This document shows, piece after piece, positions 1 to 10,963 of a DNA stretch of 64,000 nt. The first letter of the stretch is position 1. Every line of letters begins with the position of its first letter. The notes under the pieces are model-generated. The model did not search any database and had not been told where the DNA came from. It was given only the letters and a program-made list of their open reading frames with translations. This stretch comes from Gnetum montanum (taxonomy: Eukaryota; Streptophyta; Gnetopsida; Gnetales; Gnetaceae): positions 184,133 through 248,132 of the forward strand of contig MNCI01009296.1 in NCBI GenBank assembly GCA_015680685.1. The letters are read 5' to 3'. Both the position numbers and the translations under genes were made by a program.

Positions 1-126
1 GGCCATTTCAGGTCATAGCGTAACATAATTTTAGGTGATTTCGGGCCATAGTGTAACATAGTTTTAGACCGTATCGGGCCATAGCGTAACATAGTTTTAG
101 GCCATTTCAGGCCATAGCGTAACATG
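1..126 (-). repeat. Tandem repeat of about 33 bp in the spacer after protease
   Basis: Nearly four units built on ggccatagcgtaacatag followed by ttttaggcc. On the element's own strand the unit contains cctaaaactatg and ggcccgaaat, which matches the two units at 47454-47520 of copy 2. The block is cut by the window edge. Confidence 0.8.
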
Positions 127-469
127 TCAAAAGGATGATATGTCAACAAAGCAAAAGGCAGTGCATGTACAAGGGATGGCAACTGGGCAAGAAGTAGTGG
201 GGTTGCTACGCTATGTGTAGCTACCTCTTGACCCGTCATGGGTTGATCAGAACATAAGGTCGAGGTATTTCACTAGGGCCCTCGTTCACATTGTTGTCCC
301 CCACTTGGAAGGGCAACTCAACCCATGCGCTTTCGTTGTGGTAATCGGCTCATTGAGCCGATTTCCGTTGGATGTTCAGTGTGTGCATGAGCGGGCGTTT
401 CATTCTCAGAGATCATGACCTCTGAGCCCTACTCCATGTTTATGTTACTGATAGCTTGTGTTACTACTT

Positions 470-1110
470 CATCACCATAGATCACCACCTCCCTCCCTGC
501 GCATGGTAGGTGGATTTCCTAATGTATGGGTGAGGAGATAGCCTTAAGTTGTGCTAACCATGATCTCCCCAAAATCAGGTTAAACCTGGGCATTTCCTCA
601 ACCACAATGAACGTTGCGTTTATGGGGAACTAGTTCCCTGCTACAAAGTCTATGTGAACTGTGCCTTTCACTAGGACGCGTGCCCCGTTGAATGACCTTA
701 GACATGACTTTGCTCTGGGTTTGATTTGGTCGACCAAGCCTAACTTGTCCACAATAGGGAAGGGGATGACATTCATGGTAGCCTTGTCATCAACGTGTAC
801 CCTTCAGATCCGATGTTGGCCGACTCGAATTGTGATGAAAAGGGGAGCTATAGTCACCTAACCCCTCTAGAGATCTTTCCTAATGGTGTCGTCATTGAAA
901 GTCAATTGGGATTGCTCAGGCTCTACGGGTACAAAGGGAAGCATGACTGAGTGGATCACTTCCTCCTCTACTGGCATGTCTTCGTTGACCAAAATCACTG
1001 TCAACATGCGGATCAAAGCCTCACGATGCGGTATAGACATCATGATCAGGTCGTACAAGCTCAGTGTAGTGTTTTTCTGTCTTATAGCCTACTTGACCTA
1101 AGTGAGGGCA
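470..1110 (-). pseudogene. Retroviral-type aspartic protease, TAT copy 1
   Basis: Decayed protease domain that would cleave the Gag-Pol polyprotein. The translated minus strand shows HVDDKAT where the catalytic D-[ST]-G loop is expected, then CLRSFNGARVLVKG and the conserved FNLILGRSWL block typical of plant gypsy proteases. The same blocks occur in copy 2 at 46690-47062. The active-site triad reads DDK here and DDG in copy 2, so neither shows the usual DSG/DTG. In-frame stops are present after FVAGN and near the end. It follows gag with no clear separate start, as expected for a polyprotein. Confidence 0.75.
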
Positions 1111-1149
1111 CCCAAAAGGTCTTGGTCACCCCCTTATTTAGCACTTTCC

Positions 1150-4028
1150 TCCTCTTCGATTCATCCCAGAAGATGAATTTCCCGAGGAGGGGCAACTTTA
1201 GATCTAGGTTTAGACCCCTTTTGGCAGGGTGGTGCAGACTGCGCTGTTATGGCAACGTTCATCTTTGGTGACAAGGGCATAGACGTGGGGGGTGGAGACG
1301 TAGGCTTGGAAGTACCATGGATGGTACCTCCTCTCGATGTCTCACCTGCAAAATGCACTTCCTGTTTTTTAGGATGAGAAGGTTATTCGGCTATTTTATG
1401 CGGGGCAGGGACTGTCAAAAGAGTTGGCCCCCTAATGATAAAAGCTGCTAACAGTGTTAACGGGTGAAGTGGCATGGTTTCGCTAATAGGTGGTGCAGAG
1501 ATGGATGCTCGTGGAGGGACTCTCAGGACAAATGGCTGTTGCGAGCTTTGATTAGTCGTTCGTGGTGCTGGTGCTCTATGCTAAGGCACATGGATCACGA
1601 ATGGCTGCTGGGGTTGCTTAGGATCATTGTCAATGCCAATGGCATTGATGATGTAATCGACATTGTTGGCGTTGAGGGGATCTATGTAGACATGCATTAA
1701 TTGGTTTTCAGGACGTACTAGGTTACTTTCATTCAACAATAGTTTTCCCTGGTCGATTAATCTCTGGATGTCATCCTGCAACGCTAGATAGTAATCCTTG
1801 TTGTGACCACACTGTTGGTGGTAGTCATAAAACCTGTCCAGCTTGAAACCTTTAGGAACTAGGGGCTCATTGGGCAAGGCCAACGAAGGATTCCTAAGGA
1901 GCTCATAGTAGCGTTGATGTCTGTTGATCACTTCTTGTAACATTTGCTTGTATTGCATGTGCCCCACTGCCAATAGCTGCTTCAGAAGTTCTGAAGGTTT
2001 GAGAGGCAGTGGGGTGTACTTTGAGCGATCTTTGCACTCAAAGTTTGGTTTAGGTGGTGCAGATGTCTTAGGTGCGGGTATTGGAGGTTGCGACATGTTG
2101 CCCTGCATGGGCATGGTGTTAGCTGCGAGTACGGCTGGTTTCTTGTTGCTCTTGTTACCAGTGTTACTGGGTCTGGGCTTAGCCTCAGTCGCCACAACGG
2201 CCACTGTGGTTGTTAGGGTCTTACCCTTATCTTTCTTTGTGAAGGTTTTTTTGTAAGCAATGTAGGCTGGGTCTTTGCTTGCCTTGGCCGCATCTTGTAT
2301 ACTCTTAGTTTGAGCAAAGGCCTAACTGAAAGTGCAAGGAGCGAGGTAATACAGTTTAGACTTGATGAAGTCGTTCACTGTGCCCTTAAAGACAGGCAGC
2401 AAGTGGGCCTCTGCGATGGGCTTGCAGATTTCGTTAAGGGTTGTGCTCCAATGCTAAATGAACTTCTGGACCGATTCCAGAGGCTCCTGCTTTACGCTTG
2501 TCAGTTGATCCAGCGTGATTTCCAACTTCAAGTTATACTTGAAGCACATCACGAACTAGGTCAGAAGCTATTCCAGAGTTGCAATAGATGATCGTGGTAG
2601 CACGCGATACCAATCTAAGGCTCTCCCAGCTAGGGAAAATGCAAAGACATGAATGATCGTGTGCAGCCATTGTTGCAACAGGAGAGACTCAGACCTAAAA
2701 CTAACTAGATGTGCATTGGGATCTCCCTCCCCATTATATTTCGTGAAGTGCGGGAGGGACATCCCTGGGGGTAAAGTCAGAGCAGGGATTGTAGGGCTGA
2801 TAGGGTCATCTTGGTAAAAGTCCATGACTTGTACCGTGTCGAACCCGATAGCCTTGAGGTGTTTGATTTCCTCAGTGAGGGTCTGGATGAGCTGGAACGC
2901 TTGGTCCAGACCCTGCGACATTATGGGTAGTTGGGAAACTGCTGAGGCAGCTCCCACCTATGGAATGGTAGGGGTGGTGGTGTGACCCATTGGCAGTACC
3001 ATTGGGGTAGCCCCCGCGAGAGGTGTTGTTTGCATTGTCCACCACCTGGCAGGTGATGCTGTTGGAGCAGCAACTACGGTTTGAGCTGCCAAATAGACTG
3101 CTTGTGTCACCAGCGAAATAGACCATAGCCCCGCGTTAGGTTGTACTGTTTGCAAGGTTTGGTAGATCTGAGGGCAAACATAATGAGACATCTGCGATGA
3201 TTGTGGAATAGGCACAAAAGTGAATGGGGGTCCACCACGTGGACGGGCCTGTGCCCACCGTAGTGGGTGGAACAGATGTGAATGTAGGAATTGAAACGAA
3301 AGTTGCGTAAGATTGCGAAGAAGGTACAGTATGAACACGTGGTAGGGTAGCTATGCTTGGTATGTGATGCACTATAGGAATGGGTTGTTGAACAGTTTGC
3401 GGAGGCATAGTCGCTGCAAATGAAATAGGAGAATAAGCACGTTGATATGTCGGGAAGGTGACATGGCTACCCATTGCGATTGTAGTTGCAGGCTGTGGGA
3501 GCGTAAGCGTGATGACAAAGGGAACATTGATAGACAATGGGTTGGCCCAGAAGGACTAGGCAGGAGGGACTGGAATGGGGTTGGTTGGACCTCCCTCGTC
3601 GGATTGGGAATCGAATTCCTCCTGTCTGTCCTGAAAAGCGTCATCCTAGTTGGACGTTGTGTCTTGTTGCTCCCTAAGCCTAGCTAACTGGATTAGCTAG
3701 TCTAATAGCCTTTGGTTTGTCTGTGTCAAACGTATGGAAGTGCCGAGAGTGGGAACAAACTCCTTCCCATCGTAGTAAATGAACTCGAAGCTACACTTGC
3801 CTTCAAGTTCATGTACGTCTAAAGGCAGGTTTGCCTAAACCTTTGCACAGAGGAAGTTGTAATGCTCATGTTGCTGGGCCAAGCCCTCGAGTCCTCGATT
3901 TTGGATCTTGAGGGATCAACGTGTTTCTAGCATTGGGTTCAGCGGTTGTTCAGCACCAGTGGTGCCTTGAATCGTGATGGGAACCTCCACGTTGAAGGTG
4001 TTAACAACGGTAGTTGCGAGAAACGCCA
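1150..4028 (-). pseudogene. Gag polyprotein, TAT copy 1
   Basis: Structural Gag protein of the element, decayed. I chose the start at 4028 because it is the first ATG after the leader and is shared with copy 2 (MAFLATT here, MASATIA there, both followed by NTFNVEVPITI). Recognisable parts in order are: a Gln/Pro/Thr-rich N-terminal half (3540-2960), a retrotransposon-gag core with SLPHFTKYNGEGDPNAH (about 2760-2700) and GRALDWYRVLPR, a Lys/Pro-rich stretch, and FYDYHQQCGHNKDYYLALQDD (about 1840-1770). The last block is the Cys/His segment seen in TAT-type gags, in place of a plain CCHC knuckle. Frameshifts and stops break it into pieces. Confidence 0.8.
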
Positions 4029-4069
4029 TTGTTAAGCTATGTAGTTATGAAAAAGGACTCAAAAAGAAC

Positions 4070-4415
4070 AAAGAAGCTGGAAAGTAATAAAAAGAAGGCT
4101 TTACGTCTTACTGGGTCCCCGAGGAATCATCAAGGCGATTGATCTGTACCACATAAAGCGTAAACAACCTCAAGGGTGTCACGTTTACGCTAGTGCGGGA
4201 TAGGGTACAGAGCACATGTAAGACTACCATAAGATGGGCAAGTTAACTAGCAGTCAAAGGCTTTGTATCCTGTAGGGTTCTTGAGGAACCGTTGAGGCGA
4301 CCAATCTACACCACACGACGCATAAACAACCACAGACATGTGTCACATTTATGCTAATGCATATCAAGGTGCAAAAGGCTTACAAGACTACCGTGACACG
4401 TGGAAAGGGCACTAA
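4070..4415 (-). repeat. Leader tandem duplication, TAT copy 1
   Basis: Between LTR and gag two diverged copies of a roughly 170-180 bp unit lie head to tail; each contains aaccacagacatgtgtcac-like and ccgttgaggcgaccaatct-like segments. Copy 2 of the element has the same arrangement at 43140-43445, so the duplication predates both insertions. No ORF is apparent in it. Confidence 0.7.
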
Positions 4416-4418
4416 AGG

Positions 4419-4441
4419 CCCTTCTTCTAGTGCCAGAAAAC
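4419..4441 (-). other. Primer binding site region, TAT copy 1
   Basis: Directly inside the LTR end, on the minus strand, the sequence is gttttctggcactagaag. It corresponds to gttttctggagctagaag in copy 2. A tRNA-complementary PBS would start at the TGG, five bases inside the LTR end. I cannot name the tRNA from memory. Confidence 0.6.
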
Positions 4442-5997
4442 TGTAGCAACCGAAAACATCGGTGATTGGAAAACACCGATGGGTTGGTGGTCATGGACAG
4501 TCTCAACCTTGTATCTGCAGGAGGGCTGTGTTGGATGGAACAAATACGGGATGCCCTGAACGGTCTAGTCGATCAGATAGGGACTTAGTCAGCATCTATA
4601 TAGCCTTTTGCAACGTGTATTTTGAAAACGGAAATGAAAATGTGAAGTAATGCTTAAGTGCAAAGGAGACAACATAGTAATAAGCAAGAAACAAAATGAA
4701 ATGTAGTTAGAAAAATGCACTACTCCAAAGCTACAAATTTGCTCTGTTAAGATAGATACAGTCGGTTGCATAATGTTGAGGAGTGCAGAGATCCCGAGAG
4801 TAGCCAAGACGTGTGGAGCGAGACAGCTATGCGCTTGGGCGCAGACTCAAGAGCTAACAACACAAAAATTTTACCAAGGTGGTAGAAAGGGGGGGTAGAA
4901 TGAAATGTCGGCTGAGAGCGCTAACTGTTTGCAGTGTCAAATAGAAAGCCTGCAACGCTCAAGATTACAGTGCCACCCTTTTGTTTGTCAACCAACCAGA
5001 CTCTTAGCCAACCAAATTGCCGAGAAAACAGACTGGGGACTGAAAAGCCTTAAAAAAAGGAAGTGCCAAAAGCGCGAAAAGTTAAAGTATACCAATGCTT
5101 GAGCCAGCTAGCCAGAGAGAGAGAGACCAAGACCAAGAAAAATCGAGAGAGCCCCTTTAAGTGTTGCTCATCAGGGTATTTATAGGACCAAGGGCACATG
5201 AAAGATGTAGTTTGAACGCCACGTGCCTTGGGCCTATGCTAACTTTTCTATGCTGCACATGCCTGCATGATCATTGGGTGAGCTTGCCACGCCATAATTA
5301 CGAACCTGCCACATAGTAATTACGTTGTCAGAGCAACGGTGCAATTAGGTGAGGTGCATTAATGTCGCGTAACCACTTGCCACCTTACTATGCTCTATAG
5401 TGTAGCACGTTGGCGTAGTGTAGCATCTTATTGCACATCTTGCTGCATGTGCATAAAGCCTTTGAAACGTGCAGGCTATTCATTGCATGTTTTCTACGCT
5501 ATGTAGCATAGCGTAGCGTAGCGACTGGCCTTAGTCGCAACAAACGTCGCCAATCTATAAACTTTGCTTCTTGCACTGCGAAACTTGCAAACTTGCTGAT
5601 CTTGCACTTTGAGTTCCCTTCTGTCAACTTCTGCAGAATTGCTATGCCTCGCTGCGCCATGTAGCTTAGCGTAGGGTAGTAGCAAACATGACCTGATGTC
5701 GACCAAGTTCACCGCTTTCTGATGGAAGGAGACATTGCCGAAGGACTTGAAGTCAGGCGAGGGGGTTGATNTGTGCTACGCCGTGTAGCATAGCATTGTG
5801 CTTCTACAAATGTCTTCTGAAGTTTGCTACGCTGCATGTCATAGCATAGCATAGCAAGACTCCTTGACTTAGAGAACTTACTAAAGCGGACAGTCTGAAA
5901 ATCAGAGCATCCATCTCCTGAAGAACTGTCGTAACACTGCATGATTTGCGGAGACTTAGTGAAGCAAGAATGCCTTCAAATTTTTTGGGGTGTTTCA
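4442..5997 (-). repeat. 5' LTR of TAT copy 1
   Basis: About 1.56 kb bounded by TG and CA on the minus strand, matching the LTRs at 41433-43098 and 57456-59429. It carries clusters of the self-complementary word ctacgctatgtagcatagcg (5499-5525, 5640-5680, 5775-5850) upstream of a TATA box. An ambiguous base at 5771 sits where about 20 bp of LTR sequence present in copy 2 is missing. Confidence 0.9.
5177..5184 (-). promoter_or_regulatory. TATA box of LTR promoter, TAT copy 1
   Basis: TATAAATA on the minus strand, in the context ccTATAAATAccc that is identical in the two LTRs of copy 2. Its position downstream of the U3 repeats fits an RNA polymerase II start for the element transcript. Confidence 0.6.
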
Positions 5998-8575
5998 GAT
6001 GCCTCTACTTTTTTTAGATTAGCTTGGAACTTTTCATTCAAAGAGTCCCATATTTTATCTAACTTAGCTAAAATTTTAGAGATAAACTTCTAGATTGGAA
6101 AGGTCTTTCATTGCACCACCTTATCAAGTGGTGCCTTCTTCTCATTGTCACAGAATCAAACTTTCCTTTTTTTGATGGAAGGATCTTGGTTGTACTCCTC
6201 TACACTTTCTCTCTTTCTTTGCTCTCCTTCTTCTTTAGTGACATACTCAATGAGTTGTTGGATCTGATGGGCTCTAAGTTTTGATAGTCTCCCTTAGGCA
6301 TAGATCCCAAGAGTTCTTCCTATTTTTGATTGGAGCCCATCTATGATATGGTGAAGTTGCTCCCTTTGAGAATAACCATGGCCAAGGCATCAGTGCAAAA
6401 GAGAATAGTATCTACCCATGGCTGCATCCAAGGGTTCATGTATTCCTTATCTCCATCCTTGAATCTACTTCCTCAGGTTGGACACTCGAGAGTATGTTTG
6501 ATACTTATCATTGAACAGCTCAAGCATCGTACTCCATCTACAGATTGATTTTAGCTCCAAAGACCGATACCAACTTTCAACTTCTTTTATGAGTGTCCTA
6601 GGGAATAGCTTAATCCTTTGCCATTCATTTTCTATGTTCTACAAGGCACATGCATCGTGAAAGGCTTGTAGATAGCTATGCAGATTTGAATTGTATCCCC
6701 TTTTGAACTTAGGGATATTGTTCATATCCAACCACTTTATTCGGCTATCTTTCACATGCCTTGTTGGAATTCTTACTACCTTTACGATATTCAACATGTT
6801 TCGAGTAGCAAGCAAAGGCTCATCATAGTCATGGCCTTGTGATGATCATGGTGCCTATGATGCCCTCTGTTATTCCTTCTCTTGTGCTGGTGGGCCTCCC
6901 TTGATTACCCACACCCTTGATCTCGACTGGTTCAGCAGACCCTATGATCACAATCATCTTTGTCCCGTCAGTAACCTCCATCATAGTCATGTTCTCTATA
7001 GCTTTGATCAGAGCTAGAGGAGGAGGAAGAGGATGATGAAGGTGAAGAGGAAGGAGGACTAGCACCGCAGTGCCTACCATCCCCTCTTCAATGATCATGG
7101 CCATGATCATCATCATGATGCTTGTCCTTGTCCGCATGACTCCCACCTTTGGATCCCCCATGATCATGAGACCCATTCTTGCCTAAGCTAGGATTGTTTA
7201 CAGTGGACTATAAGTTCTGGTTTAAGGCCCCTTTATTAAAACCAAAGGGAGGAGAGTTAGTGCAATGAGAACTCCTAGAGAAGAAATCCTCATTATCTTT
7301 TTGGCCTAATAGGAACAAGGGGTTATTGAATTGTTTCCCCTTCATAGCTTCATAGCATTTCTCTTGTTACCGATTGATTTTATGTTGTGCTTTAGTGGGA
7401 TGGTAATCCTTGGAGTTTGATGAGCAGTGAGGTACCCCTACATCCAACCATACGAATCACAAGCATTCACGCATGATTGGTTAAATTTTGTGGATGGGAC
7501 TAGTTATGGCATCTAGATAGCTATGCCTTGATCACAATTCACTATCTTCCCACTTAGACTAGTGGTAGTTTTGTCATGTATGGTTTAGTCTAGAGTAAGG
7601 CATATGATTTTTATTATTTTATATTTTATTATTCTACGATTAACAATAGGTTGAAACTCAATTTATAAGTAATTCAACTAATCTAATTGCTAATTAATAA
7701 TCAACTATCCTAACATAAGTATCTGACCCCACTTCCCGTGCACATCCTAAACACATAATGTTGTTGGGTTACCAAATGTTAAGCATCGCTAGGATTACCA
7801 AGAGTAATATGCATGCTTGAAGTGATTGTACTTATGTGCCTAATTAATTAACATGCATGAAAATGTAAATAACTAAGTACATGAAAAGTAAATTGCATGG
7901 AAAGTAAATCTAATTTAAGTCAAAGTGCTACAATGAATAAGAATCAATCTCAATCTTATTGCCATATATGGAATATGTCTAGGTACATTGCCAATTGAAT
8001 AAGACTTCATACAACTAACTCAGATCCACTTTGTGGGCACTCACTGACTGTTCTCTAAGATCACAGAATAAAATTGTAAGAATTTGGCTACTCCATTGAC
8101 AAAACTGTGAAAAAATAATGAAAAATTAACTGAAAATTATGAGCCCAATCACTATATTTATAGGCTGGTGTATATCTCGCGACATCGAATACTCGACATC
8201 GCATCTTGGATTTGATGTCGAATACCCAATGTTGAGGCTTTGACATCGGATACCTGACATCGGGGCCTTGTTATCGGAGCTAGGATATTGAAGCCTTATT
8301 ATTGGGGCTAACCAAAAAGTTGACTTTTTATCAAATAACCTAGCCAACTAATGATTAATCAGAGTCGTGATCCTACATAATGTACTTAGCATGGAGCCCT
8401 TGGATGTTCAACCTTATAAGAGTTTGTTGGAGCATCGTAGGAATTGATCGATCGGGTAGCAACATAATGTTGCCCTCCATGTTCCTCCACCACATCTGGT
8501 CATCCTTATGTAGGACGAAGGTGAAATCCAACACATACTTATTGGGATGAGTATATACCACTTAGCATTGTTGGG
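5998..8575 (-). pseudogene. Gag of the second gypsy element (split by a solo LTR)
   Basis: The minus strand of 8575-8367 and 7417-5998 can be read as one decayed Gag. The N-terminal piece includes HPNKYVLDFTF. After the solo LTR there is a Ser/Asp/His-rich stretch (about 7180-6880). The retrotransposon-gag core follows with FKRGYNSNLHSYLQAFHDAC (about 6700-6640), WYRSLELKSICRWSTMLELF (about 6570-6510) and YYSLLH...EQLHHIIDGL (about 6400-6330). These match the W-x-x-L and F-pattern layout of plant gypsy gag domains. Many stops and frame changes are present. The long Met/Asp/His ORF at 6829-7176 is an off-frame reading of the low-complexity part. Confidence 0.7.
7418..8361 (-). mobile_element. 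Solo LTR 'A' of the TGATG family
   Basis: 944 bp beginning TGATGAG and ending AATCA on the plus strand, flanked by gagtt (7413-7417) and gagtc (8362-8366), an almost perfect 5 bp target duplication. It aligns along its length with the LTRs at 8813-9686, 25861-26709 and 34223-34974 (shared ggtaccccta, atatgatttttat, ctcctac..gggcac). A TATA box (TATAAATA, about 8155-8162) points to the minus strand. Upstream of it, at about 8170-8310, are repeats of gatgtcga and cgatatc type words. No internal element sequence is attached, so it is a solo LTR. Confidence 0.8.
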
Positions 8576-8792
8576 ACATTAGCTGATTTGATCATTCATT
8601 CCTTTGATTGGATGTGTGCTCGGATTTTGGTGGAGAATCATCCTTGTGAGAAGAAGACATTTTCGAATTAGAAGAGAAATTGGTGTGCTTTTTACAATTG
8701 TTATTAGTTAGAATGATTGTGACTTTAAGGTTTGATCCAATGATGTTGAATAATTTTCACTAAGTCCTAGAAAGTGCATGTAGCTAACTAAA

Positions 8793-8812
8793 ATCCCTAG
8801 CAACAATGCTAA
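8793..8812 (-). other. Primer binding site of the second gypsy element
   Basis: On the minus strand, next to the LTR end, the sequence runs ttagcattgttgctagggat. This is a mutated form of the common plant gypsy PBS that begins TGGCGCCGTTGC. It fixes the orientation of the element. Confidence 0.6.
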
Positions 8813-9686
8813 TGATGTGTAGCAAGTATACCCTATGCCCAACCATATGAATCACTAGCTTTCACTCAACAATCCGGTTGAATTCCGAAGATCTTAGGTT
8901 TTTAAGTACATTGGTTCTAGGAGGTGAAACTAATCGTTGAAATCATTATCTTCTCAGTTCCACTTGTGAAGTTCAAGGGTATGGTTAAGTGTAATTAAGG
9001 TATATGATTTTTATCATTTTTTATTTTATGTTTTAAGTCTCCTAAGAATCAAGAATAAAGAATAAAGTAATTTAACAGCTAAATTAATCTAATAACTAGC
9101 TAACATTGAACTAATCCTAACATAAGCATCTGTTCTCACTTATCGTACACATCGTGAACACGTATAGCGCTACTAGGTTACCAAGTGTTAAGCGTTACTG
9201 GGATTACCAAATGTTAGGCGTATGCTCAAAGTGATCATACTTATGTTTGCTATTTAATCTATATTAATTAATCACTTAATTACTTAAGAACATTAAAGGA
9301 AATTGCTTAAATATTAAATGTTTAAAGAAAACAATTAATTTGGTCCAAGTGCTACAAGGTTTGATCAAAAAGCTTGTTTTTATTGCTACACACACTAAAG
9401 TGCTTAGGTACAACAGTGCTCAGATAAAGATCTGTATAGTCTTTGACTCCTACTGTGGGCACTTAGAAACTATTTTAACTTTTGAATGGAAAAACTATTA
9501 GAGCTTTGCTACAACTTATGAAAGGAATGCCATAAATGTAACAAGTAGGTGCACATTTATAGGCGAAACAGGATGCCCCATCAATAAGTCAAACCTTGCA
9601 TCGATGGGATCATGTTGACGAGATCCCGTCGATGGGGTCACAATGATGGCATCCTGTTGACGTGGTCAAACCATGACAACTCATCA
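8813..9686 (-). repeat. 5' LTR 'B' (TGATG family) of the second gypsy element
   Basis: Starts TGATGTG and ends TCATCA on the plus strand and aligns with the solo LTRs of the same family. The PBS adjoins its left end, so transcription is leftward. A TATA-like ctataaatgt lies at about 9555-9565 on the minus strand. Just upstream of it, at 9568-9665, are repeats of catcgatgggat and tgttgacg. The flanks gctaa and tcttc do not match, as expected when only one end of a full element is compared. Confidence 0.75.
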
Positions 9687-9689
9687 TCT

Positions 9690-10174
9690 TCCATGCCAAT
9701 CAATAAACTTAACAATAATCTATCATGGTTTACCCCTTTAAGACCAAGTTTATTTGCACTAATTATTGGGGTAGAAAAAATGTGCGTTTGTTTTATAAAG
9801 AAATTTGGCATGACTTGTAAAAGATCCTCATCTTGTTCTTTAAGAATTCCCACAATTCAAAGATTCTCAATTTTGTCTCATTTTTATTCATCTTCACAGA
9901 TTTTCTTAGTAACTGCTTCTAAGCTTGAGTGAGCACTTGTTATTTTTGACTCAAGAGATTCCAACTTTGATTGTAAAGTATCCTTATTTGTCTGAATTCG
10001 AGTTGCTTTAACATTTGACGATGAATCTTTCAACTCTACAGCACTTGGAGTGGTTTGTACCTTTTTGACCATAGCTTCAACCATGGACTCCAATTGCATA
10101 ATCCTAGATGCCATGGAGTTCAAAGTTGGAACCACATTATTCCATTTGTTTTGAGAAATCACAAATCTTACCAT
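9690..10174 (-). pseudogene. Broken coiled-coil ORF, possibly a LINE ORF1-type RNA-binding protein
   Basis: A reading frame on the minus strand starts at 10174 (MVRFVISQNKW) and shows heptad-like spacing from about residue 20 to 90 (SRIMQLESMVEAMVKKV; LQSKLESLESKI). Three in-frame stops at 9884-9845 follow, each one C-to-T change away from Gln or Arg. The same frame then continues with KIENL, VGILKEQDEDLL and ISANKLGLKGVNHDR before meeting LTR B. A coiled coil followed by an (E)NL-x-(I/V)-x-G-(I/V) segment resembles the RRM-containing ORF1p of L1-type LINEs. I recognise the pattern only, so the family is uncertain. Confidence 0.35.
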
Positions 10175-10329
10175 TGAAACCCTACTTCTTGTACTTCCCT
10201 AAACTACTTGAAATGAATATGTTGCTCATTTGACCTTGGTATACAAATAACTACAATGATAAAAGCCCAAATTAGATCTGATCTACTAAATCACCAAAAT
10301 CACCAAATCACTAAAATTGTTGAATTGCT

Positions 10330-10716
10330 AAATCATCAAAATTATTGAATCACTAAATCACCAAATCACCAAATTGGATAATGACTTCAGGTTTAGGTTT
10401 ACTACAATTCTTATCAACATGTTTCATTGGACAATTCCAAGAAAGGATGTAGAATAATTAACAATTTTTTGCTACTAAGTAGTGGATCTAAGGTCAATTT
10501 CACAGGTTAACCTATTACTAAATCATCGAAATTATTGAATTGCGAAATCATCAAAATTACTGAATCACTAGGTTACCAAATCGGACAATGACCAAGGGTT
10601 TAGGGTTACTGCAATTGTTATGGACATGTTTCACTTAACAATTTGAAGAAAGGATGTAGAATAATTAACAATGTTTTGCTACTAAGTAGTGGAATTTCAC
10701 GGGTTAACTTATTCAT
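10330..10716. repeat. Tandem duplication of about 190-200 bp
   Basis: Two head-to-tail copies (about 10330-10517 and 10518-10716) share ctaaatcat.aaattattga, aaaggatgtagaataatta and ttgctactaagtagtgga. The start of each copy consists of short words of the type aaatcaccaaatcac. No gene is apparent at 10200-10900 apart from this. Confidence 0.7.
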
Positions 10717-10963
10717 GTTGGATGAAAATGCTGACGGGAAGCACATAACAAACAAAATATTCTGGTTCACAATGGCTATGATAATTCAATTGTTGGTATG
10801 CAGGTTACAATGGTCAACAACGAAGATGATGATAATTTTAGCATGGTTAACCATGACAACTCCGTCGGTAGGGTGCATTGACACCGCCATTTAACCAGCA
10901 AAATGTTATTTACGCTTCGTAATGGAATAGATATATAGGAGGCGGTGCAGTGGTACGAATGCA

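Larger units (their letters stand above)
1..5997 (-). mobile_element. TAT-lineage Ty3/gypsy retrotransposon, copy 1 (5' part only)
   Basis: Read on the minus strand this is LTR, primer binding site, leader, gag and protease in order, colinear with the complete element at 41433-59429. The outer LTR boundary is set by the match to the start of the other LTRs (tgaaacacccc) and lies at 5997. The element leaves the window at base 1, inside the spacer that follows protease, so RT, integrase and the other LTR are not visible. It is inserted in the gag of another gypsy element whose sequence resumes at 5998. Coding parts carry several stops and frame breaks, so this copy cannot be autonomous. Assignment to TAT rests on the close match to copy 2, which has the second RNase H. 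Confidence 0.9.
5998..9686 (-). mobile_element. Second Ty3/gypsy element (5' LTR, PBS, gag), interrupted twice
   Basis: On the minus strand: an LTR (9686-8813), a primer binding site, a leader, then gag. Gag is interrupted by a solo LTR at 7418-8361 and cut off at 5998 by the insertion of TAT copy 1. The remaining pol and the 3' LTR must lie left of the window or be lost. It is older than both insertions it contains. Confidence 0.75.

Noticed and set aside
6829-7176. 115-residue Met/Ile/His-rich ORF on the minus strand
   Set aside because: Off-frame reading of the Asp/His/Ser-rich stretch of the gypsy gag.
10926-10939. atagatatatagg as TATA box of the host gene
   Set aside because: It is only about 25 bp before the start codon, leaving almost no 5' UTR, and the region is AT-rich; not strong enough to list.
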